A stretch of DNA of 64,000 nucleotides from Solimonas aquatica. Lineage in GTDB: Bacteria > Pseudomonadota > Gammaproteobacteria > Nevskiales > Nevskiaceae. Of this stretch, positions 26,785 to 35,272 are shown one piece after another. The position numbers were made by a program, and so were the translations under genes. Location of the stretch: positions 124,001-188,000 of the forward strand of contig NZ_FOFS01000010.1 in the NCBI RefSeq assembly GCF_900111015.1. The letters are read 5' to 3'. Each line of letters opens with the position of its first letter. Within the stretch, counting starts at the first letter, position 1. Below the pieces are notes generated by a model, which was not told where the DNA came from, made no database searches, and saw only the letters and a program-made list of their open reading frames with translations.

Positions 26785-27570
26785 ATGACCGCACTGCTCG
26801 TCGCCGCTCTGCTGTATCTCCTGACTGCCGTCTTCATCTGGCGTTATCCGGATACACCCAGCCCTTCGCGCTGGCTGCCGCTGCCGGCGCTGATCGCCCA
26901 CGGCGTGGTGCTGGGCATGATGATTCTCCACCACGGCAGCATCACCCTGGGTCTGAGCGAGGCACTGTCGCTGTTCATGTGGCAGTCCGCGCTGCTGCTC
27001 TGGGCGCTGTGCTGGCGCGACAAGCTGCAGGCCCTGGGCATCGGCATCTATCCGGCGGCGGCGCTCGGCGCACTGATCGCCGCCCTGGACCCGACGCCAC
27101 CGGTGATGAGCGATCCCCTGGACTGGAAGACGCGCCTGCATGTGGTGCTGTCGCTGATGTCGGCGGGCCTGCTGACCCTGGCGGCGGTCAATGCCGTGCT
27201 GCTGGCCATCCAGGACCGCTGGCTGCACCGTCTGCACTTCCCCCGCTTTGCCCGCGCCCTGCCGCCCCTGCAGACCATGGAGGATGTGCTGTTCCGCCTG
27301 ATCGGCATCGGCTTTGCGCTGCTCTCGGCCACCCTGCTCAGCGGCCTGTGGTTCGTGCGCGACTGGATGGCCCAGCATCTGGCGCACAAGACCATCCTCT
27401 CGATCACCGCCTGGCTGATCTTCGGCATCCTGCTCTGGGGCCGCGCGCGGCACGGCTGGCGCGGCCGCACCGCCATCCGCTGGGCGCTGGCCGGTTACGC
27501 CGTGCTCTTCCTGGCCTACTTCGGCAGCAAAATGATTTTGGAGGAAATCCTAGGCAAGCACTGGGGTTAG
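26785..27570 (+). CDS. ypjD: YpjD/CcsA-family integral membrane protein
   Basis: 261 residues, about eight hydrophobic helices, cytochrome c assembly (CcsA/CcmC-like) family. A Trp-rich loop typical of haem-handling members is replaced by the shorter YpjD version. In gammaproteobacteria ypjD sits beside ffh and the corB/yfjD-type gene, as here, and the three-gene neighbourhood supports the call. Cytoplasmic membrane. Start ATG at 26785 with only a weak ribosome site. Its exact role is unclear; some work links it to CorC-type transporters. Confidence 0.88.
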   Translation: MTALLVAALLYLLTAVFIWRYPDTPSPSRWLPLPALIAHGVVLGMMILHHGSITLGLSEALSLFMWQSALLLWALCWRDKLQALGIGIYPAAALGALIAALDPTPPVMSDPLDWKTRLHVVLSLMSAGLLTLAAVNAVLLAIQDRWLHRLHFPRFARALPPLQTMEDVLFRLIGIGFALLSATLLSGLWFVRDWMAQHLAHKTILSITAWLIFGILLWGRARHGWRGRTAIRWALAGYAVLFLAYFGSKMILEEILGKHWG

Positions 27571-27593
27571 CACTTACATTTAAAGTGGCGCCG

Positions 27594-27621
27594 TTGACAG
27601 TGGGCGCCTTGCTCCGATAAC
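27594..27621 (+). promoter_or_regulatory. sigma-70 promoter of corB
   Basis: A perfect TTGACA (27594-27599), 16-bp spacer and GATAAC (27616-27621), 38 bp before the corB start codon. Confidence 0.6.
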
Positions 27622-27658
27622 TAGGGGTTTCTCCTCCCCGGCCGTAACGACCGCGCTC

Positions 27659-28936
27659 TTGGACGACATACCGCTAGTCATCCTGTTTTCAGCACTCGCT
27701 GTGCTGCTGATCGTCTCGGCGTTTTTCTCCGGTTCCGAAACCGGCTTGATGACGCTCAACCGTTACCGCCTGCAGACCCGCGCCCGCAAGGGCGAGCGCG
27801 GCGCCCGTTACGCCTGGGAACTGCTCAAGCGTCCGGACCGCCTGATCGGCACCATCCTGCTGGGCAACACCTTCGCCAACAATCTGGCGGCGGCCATCGT
27901 TGCCATCATCACCGCGCGCATGTTCTCGCACGACACCGCAGTGCTGGTCAGCACCGGCCTGATGACCATCGTGATGCTGATCGTCAGCGAGGTCACGCCC
28001 AAGACCCTGGCGGCCCTGCATCCCGAGCGTGTCGGTCTGCCCTCGGCCTATGTCTACTGGATCCTGCGCTGGCCGCTGTTCCCCTTCGTCTGGCTGGTGA
28101 ACCTGATCAGCAACGGCCTGCTGCGCATCGTCGGCGTGTCGCCGGAGGACGCCGCCCAGCACAGCCTGAGTTCCGAGGAACTGCGCACCGTGGTGGCCGA
28201 GGCCGGGGCGATGATTCCGCAGCGCCACCAGAAGATGCTGATGGCGATTCTGGACCTGGAGAAAACCACGGTCGAAGACATCATGGTGCCGCGCAACGAG
28301 ATCATCGGCATCGATCTCGCCGACCCGCGCGACAACATCATCGCCACCATCATCGACAGCCAGCACACCCGCCTGCCGATCTACGAAGGCTCCATCGACA
28401 ACCTCAAGGGCGTGGTGCACCTGCGCCGCGCGGTGCGCCTGGCCGCCGAGGACAAGCTGGACATCGACAGCCTGCTGGCCCTGGCCGTGGAGCCTTACTA
28501 CGTGCCCGAGGGCACGCCGCTGAACCAGCAGCTGCTCAATTTCCAGAACCAGAAGCGGCGCGTGGGTTTCGTGGTGGACGAGTACGGCGACATCCAGGGC
28601 CTGGTGACCCTGGAAGACATCCTGGAAGAAGTGGTGGGCGAGTTCACCTCCGACCCCGCCACGCGCATCAAGAACGTCTACGCCGATGCCGACGGCAGTT
28701 ATCGCGTCACCGGCTCGGTGACCGTGCGCAGCCTGAACCGCAATCTCAACTGGAAGCTGCCGATCAAGGGCCCCAAGACCATCAACGGTCTGGTGCTGGA
28801 GCAGCTGGAGACCCTGCCGCAGACCGGCACGCGCGTGGACATCGCCGGCTATACCGTGGAAATCACCGAAGCGCGCGCCAACGCGATCAAGGCCGCGCGC
28901 ATCTGGCCGCCGCAGCCCAAGGCGCGCGCCGCGTAA
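27659..28936 (+). CDS. corB: CorB/YfjD-family CNNM transporter with CBS pair
   Basis: 425 residues. N-terminal CNNM (DUF21) membrane domain with FFSGSETGLMTLNRYRL and NTFANNLAAAIVAI, a CBS pair (about 200-330: VEDIMVPRNEIIGID and RVGFVVDEYGDIQGLVTLEDILEEVVGE) and a C-terminal CorC_HlyC domain. These proteins act in Mg2+/Co2+ transport or efflux. The start is TTG at 27659; no ATG or GTG precedes it in frame and the encoded N-terminus (MDDIPLVILFSALAVLLIVSAFFSGSE) fits the family. Confidence 0.92.
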   Translation: MDDIPLVILFSALAVLLIVSAFFSGSETGLMTLNRYRLQTRARKGERGARYAWELLKRPDRLIGTILLGNTFANNLAAAIVAIITARMFSHDTAVLVSTGLMTIVMLIVSEVTPKTLAALHPERVGLPSAYVYWILRWPLFPFVWLVNLISNGLLRIVGVSPEDAAQHSLSSEELRTVVAEAGAMIPQRHQKMLMAILDLEKTTVEDIMVPRNEIIGIDLADPRDNIIATIIDSQHTRLPIYEGSIDNLKGVVHLRRAVRLAAEDKLDIDSLLALAVEPYYVPEGTPLNQQLLNFQNQKRRVGFVVDEYGDIQGLVTLEDILEEVVGEFTSDPATRIKNVYADADGSYRVTGSVTVRSLNRNLNWKLPIKGPKTINGLVLEQLETLPQTGTRVDIAGYTVEITEARANAIKAARIWPPQPKARAA

Positions 28937-29047
28937 AGTCCGCCGCAGCGCCGACCGGGCGATGCCATCAGTCTCTGGCCGGCTCCGGGCTCCGCCAGCC
29001 GCCTCTCATCTGCGGCTCATTCCTGCACAGGCCCACCCCTGCTGGTC

Positions 29048-29067
29048 ATTCCCGCGCAGGCGGGAAT
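29048..29067. repeat. Short REP-like hairpin ATTCCCGC-GCAG-GCGGGAAT
   Basis: Perfect 8-bp arms, 4-nt loop, in the 199-bp gap between corB and rnhA where two genes converge. The sequence is of a kind widespread in proteobacterial intergenic DNA. Confidence 0.6.
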
Positions 29068-29135
29068 CCAGAGCCTTTGCGCTGCGTGCAGCGGCGCAGC
29101 GGGTGCACGCTGGCACGGGCATCACGGCCAGGCCG

Positions 29136-29609
29136 CTAGTCGCGCGTGGCCAGCAGCACGCCCTCGTTGGCCAGACGATCCGCTTCCTCGTTGCCGGGAT
29201 CGCCGTTATGGCCCTTGACCCAGCGCCAGTCGATGCGGTGCCGGCCGGCCTCGGCATCCAGCAGCTGCCAGAGATCCTGATTCTTCACCGGCTTCTTGTC
29301 CGCCGTGCGCCAGCCGCGCGCCTTCCAGCCCGGCAGCCACTGCGTGAGGCCCTGCATCACGTACACCGAATCGGTATGCAGGGTGACCTGACAGGGCTCG
29401 CGCAGCGCCTTGAGCGCCTCGATGGCGGCAGTCAGCTCCATGCGGTTGTTGGTGGTCTGCCGCTCGCCGCCCTTGAGGCGCCGGAAATGTCCGCCGTATT
29501 GCAGCAGCGCGCCCCAGCCGCCGGGGCCGGGATTGCCCTTGCAGGCGCCGTCGGTATGGATGATCACCTGCTTGGCCGCGTCCAGACCCGCGGCGGAAAA
29601 CTCGCTCAA
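29136..29609 (-). CDS. rnhA: Ribonuclease HI
   Basis: 157 residues. Cleaves RNA in RNA-DNA hybrids. The catalytic carboxylates are in [36 protein letters not shown] and [10 protein letters not shown] chose TTG at 29609: it overlaps the stop of the upstream methyltransferase and has GGAG eight bases before it. A GTG at 29567 would give a shorter N-terminus. The order gloB (divergent)-methyltransferase-rnhA is that of Escherichia coli gloB-yafS-rnhA. Confidence 0.95.
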   Translation of the reverse strand: MSEFSAAGLDAAKQVIIHTDGACKGNPGPGGWGALLQYGGHFRRLKGGERQTTNNRMELTAAIEALKALREPCQVTLHTDSVYVMQGLTQWLPGWKARGWRTADKKPVKNQDLWQLLDAEAGRHRIDWRWVKGHNGDPGNEEADRLANEGVLLATRD

Positions 29610-30379
29610 GATCCGGACTCCGAACCGCCGTCCAGACCCTGCCGCTGTGCCGCCGGCACCGCCACGCCCACCAGGCTGCGGATCTGCGCGCGCTGCGTGC
29701 GGCCCAGCAGGTTCACCGGCAACACGCGCTTGCGCGCCACCAGCAGATAGCTTTCGGTGAAGGGCAGCAGCAGATTGGCCAGACTCCAGGGATGCCCGGC
29801 CGAACGCGGCGACAGATAGGGAAAGCCCAGACCGAAGCGGCGCAGATCGGCGATCTCGAAATCCAGCAGCTGCAACCAGTCGCTGACGCGGCCGGCGCCA
29901 TAGAGCCGGGCACCGGTGGCGAAATTGCGCGCGCCACCCAGCCGCCGGCGCAGCGCCCACAGGCTCCAGGGGCTGAAGCCGAACAGGAACAGCCGGCCGC
30001 GATCATTGAGCACGCGCGCCGCCTCGCGCAGCACCTGATGCGGCGAGTCGTTGAATTCCAGGGTGTGCGGCAGGATCACCGCATCCACGCTCTTCTCCGG
30101 CAGCGGCAGCCGCCCGGGCTCGATCACCGCGCCCACGCCCTCGCCCTGCACCGTGCCCAGCACCGCGCGATGCAGGGTTTCGGCATGACTGAGCAGCTGC
30201 GTGCCGCCCAGCCAGCTGCCGATCTGCAGCACATGACGGCCGAACACATCCGGCAGCAGACGCTGCAATTCCTTGCTTTCGAGATTCAGCAGCGCCTGGC
30301 CGCGCGGCGAGGCGGTCCATTGCGCCAGCAGCTCGCGCTCGGTGAGCTTGCTGCCACGGGGATGACGGGGGAGGAGCAT
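29606..30379 (-). CDS. SAM-dependent methyltransferase, YafS-like
   Basis: 257 residues, class I methyltransferase fold: [10 protein letters not shown] as SAM motif [35 protein letters not shown] as motifs post-I to [17 protein letters not shown] follows. Location between gloB and rnhA identifies it as the yafS-type gene; the substrate is unknown. Start ATG at 30379. Confidence 0.87.
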   Translation of the reverse strand: MLLPRHPRGSKLTERELLAQWTASPRGQALLNLESKELQRLLPDVFGRHVLQIGSWLGGTQLLSHAETLHRAVLGTVQGEGVGAVIEPGRLPLPEKSVDAVILPHTLEFNDSPHQVLREAARVLNDRGRLFLFGFSPWSLWALRRRLGGARNFATGARLYGAGRVSDWLQLLDFEIADLRRFGLGFPYLSPRSAGHPWSLANLLLPFTESYLLVARKRVLPVNLLGRTQRAQIRSLVGVAVPAAQRQGLDGGSESGS

Positions 30380-30441
30380 GGCACTACTCTGTAAAACCGA
30401 TGATCCATCTTACTGCGAATCGGCCCGAGTCCAAGACCCCC

Positions 30442-31230
30442 ATGAGCACCGCCACGATCCAGGTCCACGCCCTGCCCGCCTTCAGCGACAACTATCTGTG
30501 GACGCTCACGCGCGGACAGGACGCGGTGGTGGTCGACCCCGGCGACGGCGCCGTGGTGCAGGCCTTTCTCGATGCCCGGCAGCTGCGCCTGCGCGCCATT
30601 CTGATCACCCATCATCACCCCGATCACATCGGCGGCTTGTCGCTGCTGCGTGAGCGCTGGGAGGTGCCGGTCTACGGCCCCGCCGCCGAAGCCGCCCGGA
30701 TCAAGCTGCTGACCCAGACGCTGGAGGATGGCGCCGGCCTCGACGTGCTGGGCGAGCGCTACGAAGTGCTGGCGCTGCCCGGCCACACCCTGGGCCACAT
30801 CGCCTACTACAGCGCGCAGGGCCGGCGCCTGTTCTGCGGTGACACCCTGTTCTCCGCCGGCTGCGGACGCTTGTTTGAAGGCACGCCGCAGCAGATGCAC
30901 GCCTCGCTGTCGCGGCTGGGCGCCCTGCCCGGCGACACCGCCGTGTACTGCACGCACGAGTACACCCAATCCAATCTGCGCTTCGCCCTGGCCGTGGAGC
31001 CCGACAATGCCGCGCTGCAGGCCCGCAATGCCGAAGTCGCGCGCCTGCGCGAGGCGGGTCAGCCCAGCCTGCCCAGTCGCATCGATGCCGAATGCCAGTT
31101 CAACCCCTTCCTGCGCAGCGCCGTGCCGGCAGTACGCGCCGCCGCAACCGCGCAGGCGGGCGAGGCCCTGGACGATGAAGTGGCCGTGTTCGCCGCCCTG
31201 CGCCGCTGGAAGGATGTCTTTCGCGGCTAG
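30442..31230 (+). CDS. gloB: Hydroxyacylglutathione hydrolase (glyoxalase II)
   Basis: 262 residues. Hydrolyses S-lactoylglutathione to lactate and glutathione. The MBL zinc motif is THHHPDH (His57, His59, Asp61, His62); other ligands are in LPGHTLGHIAYY, FCGDTLFSAGCGRLFEG and YCTHEYT. The C-terminal glutathione-binding helix region follows. The N-terminus (MSTATIQVHALPAFSDNYLW) supports the ATG at 30442 over the earlier ATG at 30400. Divergent from the methyltransferase gene. Confidence 0.95.
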   Translation: MSTATIQVHALPAFSDNYLWTLTRGQDAVVVDPGDGAVVQAFLDARQLRLRAILITHHHPDHIGGLSLLRERWEVPVYGPAAEAARIKLLTQTLEDGAGLDVLGERYEVLALPGHTLGHIAYYSAQGRRLFCGDTLFSAGCGRLFEGTPQQMHASLSRLGALPGDTAVYCTHEYTQSNLRFALAVEPDNAALQARNAEVARLREAGQPSLPSRIDAECQFNPFLRSAVPAVRAAATAQAGEALDDEVAVFAALRRWKDVFRG

Positions 31231-31270
31231 GTTTTTGCAGGCACGTATTCGCAACGATCAGGAGTACGCC

Positions 31271-31579
31271 ATGGATGGATTACGCCGCATCAGCCTCTTG
31301 CTGTGCCTGAGCCTCGCCCCCGGCCTGAGCACTGCGCAGAACGCGCCGCCTGCCACAGCCGCGCAGACCTTGAAGCCTGGCGACGCCCCCGGCCAAAGCG
31401 TCTGCCGCGATTCCGCCGACGCGGCACTGCGCTATCACGGACGTCTGCTGGGCTTTGAGCGCGGCAAGGCGCAGATCCAGATCGGCAGCGCGATCCGCAA
31501 GAACGACGGTCAGCCGCTGGCCGGGTTTCACAGCACGGCGGTGTGGGACGAGCCGGGGAACTGGACGTACTGCGAGTAG
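31271..31579 (+). CDS. Small exported protein of unknown function
   Basis: 102 residues. Signal peptide MDGLRRISLLLCLSLAPGLSTAQ, then a short domain with two cysteines (VCRDSADAALRYHG... and WTYCE at the very end) that could form a disulfide. The ATG at 31271 follows AGGAG at good spacing, 40 nt after gloB. Not recognised as any named family. Confidence 0.72.
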   Translation: MDGLRRISLLLCLSLAPGLSTAQNAPPATAAQTLKPGDAPGQSVCRDSADAALRYHGRLLGFERGKAQIQIGSAIRKNDGQPLAGFHSTAVWDEPGNWTYCE

Positions 31580-31589
31580 GCCACAAGCC

Positions 31590-31657
31590 AAAAAGGGGGC
31601 AGATATATTTTCCCCAAAAAAGCCGGATTAAATTGCTCATTTATCTGCTCCCCTTTC
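31590..31657. repeat. Long-loop imperfect hairpin in an AT-rich gene-free stretch
   Basis: AAAAAGGGGGCAGATA (31590-31605) faces TATCTGCTCCCCTTTC (31642-31657); 14 of 16 positions can pair, counting one G-U. The 36-nt loop holds TTTTCCCCAAAAAA. Base composition is distinctly lower in GC than the neighbours. It opens the gene-free stretch 31580-31904; the remainder shows no gene or repeat, except the ribosome site of the next gene. Confidence 0.6.
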
Positions 31658-31904
31658 TTCTTTTGTCTGCAGGACTGTAAGTGATCCATCCGCCCTACCG
31701 AAACCACGTACGCCGCGAAGAATAGAGCTAAATCACCAAACGCCTGCCGCGCCTGCCCGCCTGGATTTAAACCACAGGCCCGCGCAGACATCGGCGGTGG
31801 CATTCATTCCAGCCTGGGAACGCAGATCGCCAGCAGACTCGGCTTGGTGTCGCGCGGGCTTCCTACAATGCCGGCCTCAGGCCATCATCAGGAGCACTCT
31901 GCCC

Positions 31905-32546
31905 ATGCTCACCGTCCACCATCTCGGTGTCTCGCAGTCGGAACGCATCGTCTGGCTCTGCGAGGAACTGGAAATCCCGTACACGCTCAAGCGCTACGAG
32001 CGCGATCCGCAGACGCGGCGCGCGCCGGCCGAGTACAAGGCCCTGCATCCGCAGGGCACGGCGCCGGTGATCAGTGATGGCGAGCTGGTGCTGCCGGAAT
32101 CCGCAGCCATCATCGAATACATCGGCCGCAAGTACGGCGGCGGCCGAATGTCGGTGGCACCGGATGCCCCGAACTACGCCGACTATCTCTACTGGTTCCA
32201 CTACGCCAACGGCAGCTTCATGCCGGTGCTGATGCTGCAGATGCTGGGCCTGGGCCTCTCCGCTGCGCCCGATCATCCGCGCATGGGCTTTGTCATGCAG
32301 CGTCTGGCGCAGGCCCGGATACTGATCGAAGAACGCCTGGCGCGCAGCGACTACTTCGCAGGCCCGCAACTCACCGGCGCCGATGTGATGATGATGTTCC
32401 CGCTCAGCACCATGCGGAATTTCTCGCCGCTGGACCTGAGCCAGATGCCGGCCACGCGCGCTTATCTGCAGCGCATCGCCGCACGTCCGGCCTATCAGCG
32501 CGCCATGGCCAAGGGTGATCCGGGAATGCCGCTGAAGCTGCTGTAA
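31905..32546 (+). CDS. Glutathione S-transferase
   Basis: 213 residues. N-terminal thioredoxin-like domain (MLTVHHLGVSQSERIVWLCEELEIPY, then the glutathione-binding TAPVISDGELVLPESAAIIEYI with the conserved Pro and Glu-Ser pair) and an all-helical C-terminal domain with LTGADVMMMFPL. AGGAG lies 12 nt before the ATG. Detoxification enzyme; substrate not predictable. Confidence 0.92.
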   Translation: MLTVHHLGVSQSERIVWLCEELEIPYTLKRYERDPQTRRAPAEYKALHPQGTAPVISDGELVLPESAAIIEYIGRKYGGGRMSVAPDAPNYADYLYWFHYANGSFMPVLMLQMLGLGLSAAPDHPRMGFVMQRLAQARILIEERLARSDYFAGPQLTGADVMMMFPLSTMRNFSPLDLSQMPATRAYLQRIAARPAYQRAMAKGDPGMPLKLL

Positions 32547-32680
32547 TGATGGCTTGGCGCCCGCGCAGCACATAAGCGGGGCGACAAAGCAGGGAGGCTT
32601 ACACACTGCGCACCAAGCCATCCTGCTTTTTGCTGCTCAGGCATCCATCATCAAGGCAGATGCTGGCAGTCGTGCACAAA

Positions 32681-32710
32681 CGAAACGGGCAGCTCTCGCT
32701 GCCCGTTTCG
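32681..32710 (-). terminator. Rho-independent terminator of lon
   Basis: CGAAACGGGCAGC and GCTGCCCGTTTCG form a perfect 13-bp stem with loop TCTC; on the minus strand the stem is followed by TTTG. It lies 29 nt past the lon stop. Confidence 0.85.
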
Positions 32711-32738
32711 CTTCACTCGCTCAAGCGCGCTGTGCCGC

Positions 32739-35171
32739 TCAATGCGCCCGCGCCGCTTCCTTGGCGCTGTCTTCGGCGGCCACCGCGGCCGGCTCCGGTT
32801 CCGGGCGCGGTTCGGGCTGGCGTTCCAGGGCGATGCGCAGCACATCGTCCACCCAGCGTACCGGCTCGATGTTGAGCGTGGACTTCACCGTCTCGGGAAT
32901 GTCGGCGAGGTCTTTGACGTTTTCCTGCGGGATGATCACGGTCTTGATGCCGCCGCGCTGGGCCGCGAGCATCTTTTCCTTGAGCCCTCCGATCGGCAGC
33001 ACTTCACCGCGCAGAGTGATTTCGCCCGTCATCGCCACATCGGCACGCACCGGAATTTCCGTGAGCGCGGAGACCAGCGCCGTGCACATGGCAATACCCG
33101 CAGACGGACCGTCCTTGGGCGTCGCGCCTTCCGGCACGTGCACGTGGATGTCGCTGTTCTCGTAGAACTTGGGATCGATGCCCAGCTTCTTGCTGCGCGC
33201 ACGCACCACCGTCAGCGCGGCCTGGATGGACTCCTGCATGACGTTGCCCAGCGAGCCGGTCTGCGTCATCTTGCCCTTGCCGGGCGCCAGCGCGGCTTCG
33301 ATGGTCAGCAGCTCGCCGCCCACCTCGGTCCAGGCCAGGCCGGTGACCTGACCCACCTGATTGCGCTCCTCGGCGCGGCCGTAGCGGAACTGCGGCACGC
33401 CCAGGTACTTGTCCAGGTTCTGCGGCGTGACTTCCACGCGCTTCACGTCCTTGCCGGTGAGCAGCTGCTTGACCACCTTGCGGCAGATCTTGCTGATCAG
33501 ACGCTCCAGGCTGCGCACGCCGGCTTCGCGGGTGTACAGGCGGATGGTTTCGCGCAGGGCCTCGTCACTGACGCTCAGCTCGCCGTCCTTGACGCCGTTA
33601 TTCTTCATCTGCTTGGGCAGCAGATACTGCTTGGCGATGGCCAGCTTCTCGTCTTCGGTGTAACCCGGCAGACGGATCACTTCCATGCGGTCCAGCAGCG
33701 GGCCCGGAATGTTGAGCGTGTTGGCGGTGGCGATGAACATCACGTCCGACAGGTCGTACTCCACTTCCAGGTAGTGATCCTGGAAGGTGCTGTTCTGCTC
33801 GGGGTCCAGCACTTCCAGCAGCGCGGCCGAAGGATCGCCACGGAAATCCATGGCCATCTTGTCGATCTCGTCGAGCAGGAACATCGGGTTCTTCACGCCG
33901 ACCTTGCTCATGTTCTGGATGATCTTGCCGGGCATGGAGCCGATGTAGGTGCGGCGATGGCCGCGAATCTCGGCCTCGTCACGCACGCCGCCCAGGCTCA
34001 TGCGCACGAACTTGCGGTTCACGGCATCGGCAATGGAGCGGCCCAGCGAGGTCTTGCCCACGCCCGGAGGGCCGACCAGGCACAGGATCGGGCCCTTGAG
34101 CTTCTTGATGCGCGCCTGCACAGCCAGATACTCGACGATGCGTTCCTTGACCTTCTCCAGGCCATAGTGGTCTTCGTCGAGCTTGGTCTGCGCCAGGTCC
34201 AGATCGATGACGCTCTTGGTGCGCTTCTTCCAGGGCACCTGGGTGAGCACGTCCAGGTAGTTGCGCACCACCGTGGCTTCCGCCGACATCGGCGGCATCA
34301 TCTTCAGCTTGTTGAGTTCCGCCACGGCCTTGGCCTTGGCTTCCTTGTGCATGCCGGACTTTTCGATCTTGCTGGCCAGCTCTTCCTGTTCGGAAGGGCC
34401 GTCCTCGTTTTCGCCCAGCTCCTTCTGAATGGCCTTCATCTGCTCATTCAGGTAGTACTCGCGCTGGTTCTTTTCCATCTGCTGCTTCACGCGCGTGCGG
34501 ATCTTCTTTTCGATCTGCAGCACGTCGATCTCGCTCTCCAGCTGGCGCATGACGTGTTCCAGGCGCGCCTTGGGATCGTCGATCTCCAGCACTTCCTGCT
34601 TGTCTTCGAGCTTGAGATTCAGATGCGCGGCGATGGTGTCGGCCAGGCGACCCGGCGCGTCCATGCTCGCCAGCGAGGGCAGCAGTTCGGCGGGAATCTT
34701 CTTGTTGAGCTTGGCGTACGACTCGAACTGCGTGAGGATGGAACGCGTGGCCGCGTCCACTTCCTTGTCATCCGTCACCGAGAGCTTGTCGTCCGGCAGC
34801 TGCTGGCACTCGGCGGAGAGAAACGCGCCGTCGAAGTCGAAGCGCGTGATGCGCGCGCGGCGCACGCCTTCCACCAGCACCTTCACGGTGCCGTCGGGCA
34901 GCTTGAGCATCTGCAGGATGCTGGCCAGGGTGCCGACGCTGTAGAGGTCTTCGGCGCGCGGCTGATCGGTGTCGGCGGTGCGCTGCGCCACCAGCAGGAT
35001 GCGCTTGTCGTCCTGCATCGCGGCAGTGAGCGCCTTGATGGATTTCTCGCGGCCGACGAAGAGCGGAATCGCCATGTGCGGGAACACCACCACGTCGCGC
35101 AAGGGCAGGACGGGTGCGGTACGTTCGGTCAGGTCTTCCACGTGATCTCCGGGCGGTGCGTTTACGGCCAT
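32739..35171 (-). CDS. lon: ATP-dependent protease Lon
   Basis: 810 residues. N-terminal substrate domain ([24 protein letters not shown]), coiled coil, AAA+ module with Walker [10 protein letters not shown] starting at 367, and a C-terminal Ser-Lys protease domain with Ser690 in [10 protein letters not shown] and Lys733 in GGLKEKM. It degrades misfolded and regulatory proteins. The last ~30 residues form a Pro/Glu/Ala tail ([26 protein letters not shown]) not seen in the E. coli protein. ATG at 35171 gives the family N-terminus. No clear heat-shock promoter was found in the 101 bp to pbpC. Confidence 0.97.
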   Translation of the reverse strand: MAVNAPPGDHVEDLTERTAPVLPLRDVVVFPHMAIPLFVGREKSIKALTAAMQDDKRILLVAQRTADTDQPRAEDLYSVGTLASILQMLKLPDGTVKVLVEGVRRARITRFDFDGAFLSAECQQLPDDKLSVTDDKEVDAATRSILTQFESYAKLNKKIPAELLPSLASMDAPGRLADTIAAHLNLKLEDKQEVLEIDDPKARLEHVMRQLESEIDVLQIEKKIRTRVKQQMEKNQREYYLNEQMKAIQKELGENEDGPSEQEELASKIEKSGMHKEAKAKAVAELNKLKMMPPMSAEATVVRNYLDVLTQVPWKKRTKSVIDLDLAQTKLDEDHYGLEKVKERIVEYLAVQARIKKLKGPILCLVGPPGVGKTSLGRSIADAVNRKFVRMSLGGVRDEAEIRGHRRTYIGSMPGKIIQNMSKVGVKNPMFLLDEIDKMAMDFRGDPSAALLEVLDPEQNSTFQDHYLEVEYDLSDVMFIATANTLNIPGPLLDRMEVIRLPGYTEDEKLAIAKQYLLPKQMKNNGVKDGELSVSDEALRETIRLYTREAGVRSLERLISKICRKVVKQLLTGKDVKRVEVTPQNLDKYLGVPQFRYGRAEERNQVGQVTGLAWTEVGGELLTIEAALAPGKGKMTQTGSLGNVMQESIQAALTVVRARSKKLGIDPKFYENSDIHVHVPEGATPKDGPSAGIAMCTALVSALTEIPVRADVAMTGEITLRGEVLPIGGLKEKMLAAQRGGIKTVIIPQENVKDLADIPETVKSTLNIEPVRWVDDVLRIALERQPEPRPEPEPAAVAAEDSAKEAARAH

Positions 35172-35272
35172 TATGCCGATTGATTCCAGAAGCTGCGGGC
35201 GAATCCGCAAGAATCAAGCCGCGCGGCCGCCCCAGTCATGAGATTTTCTTGGCGCTCAGCGGTTTAGCCTTG

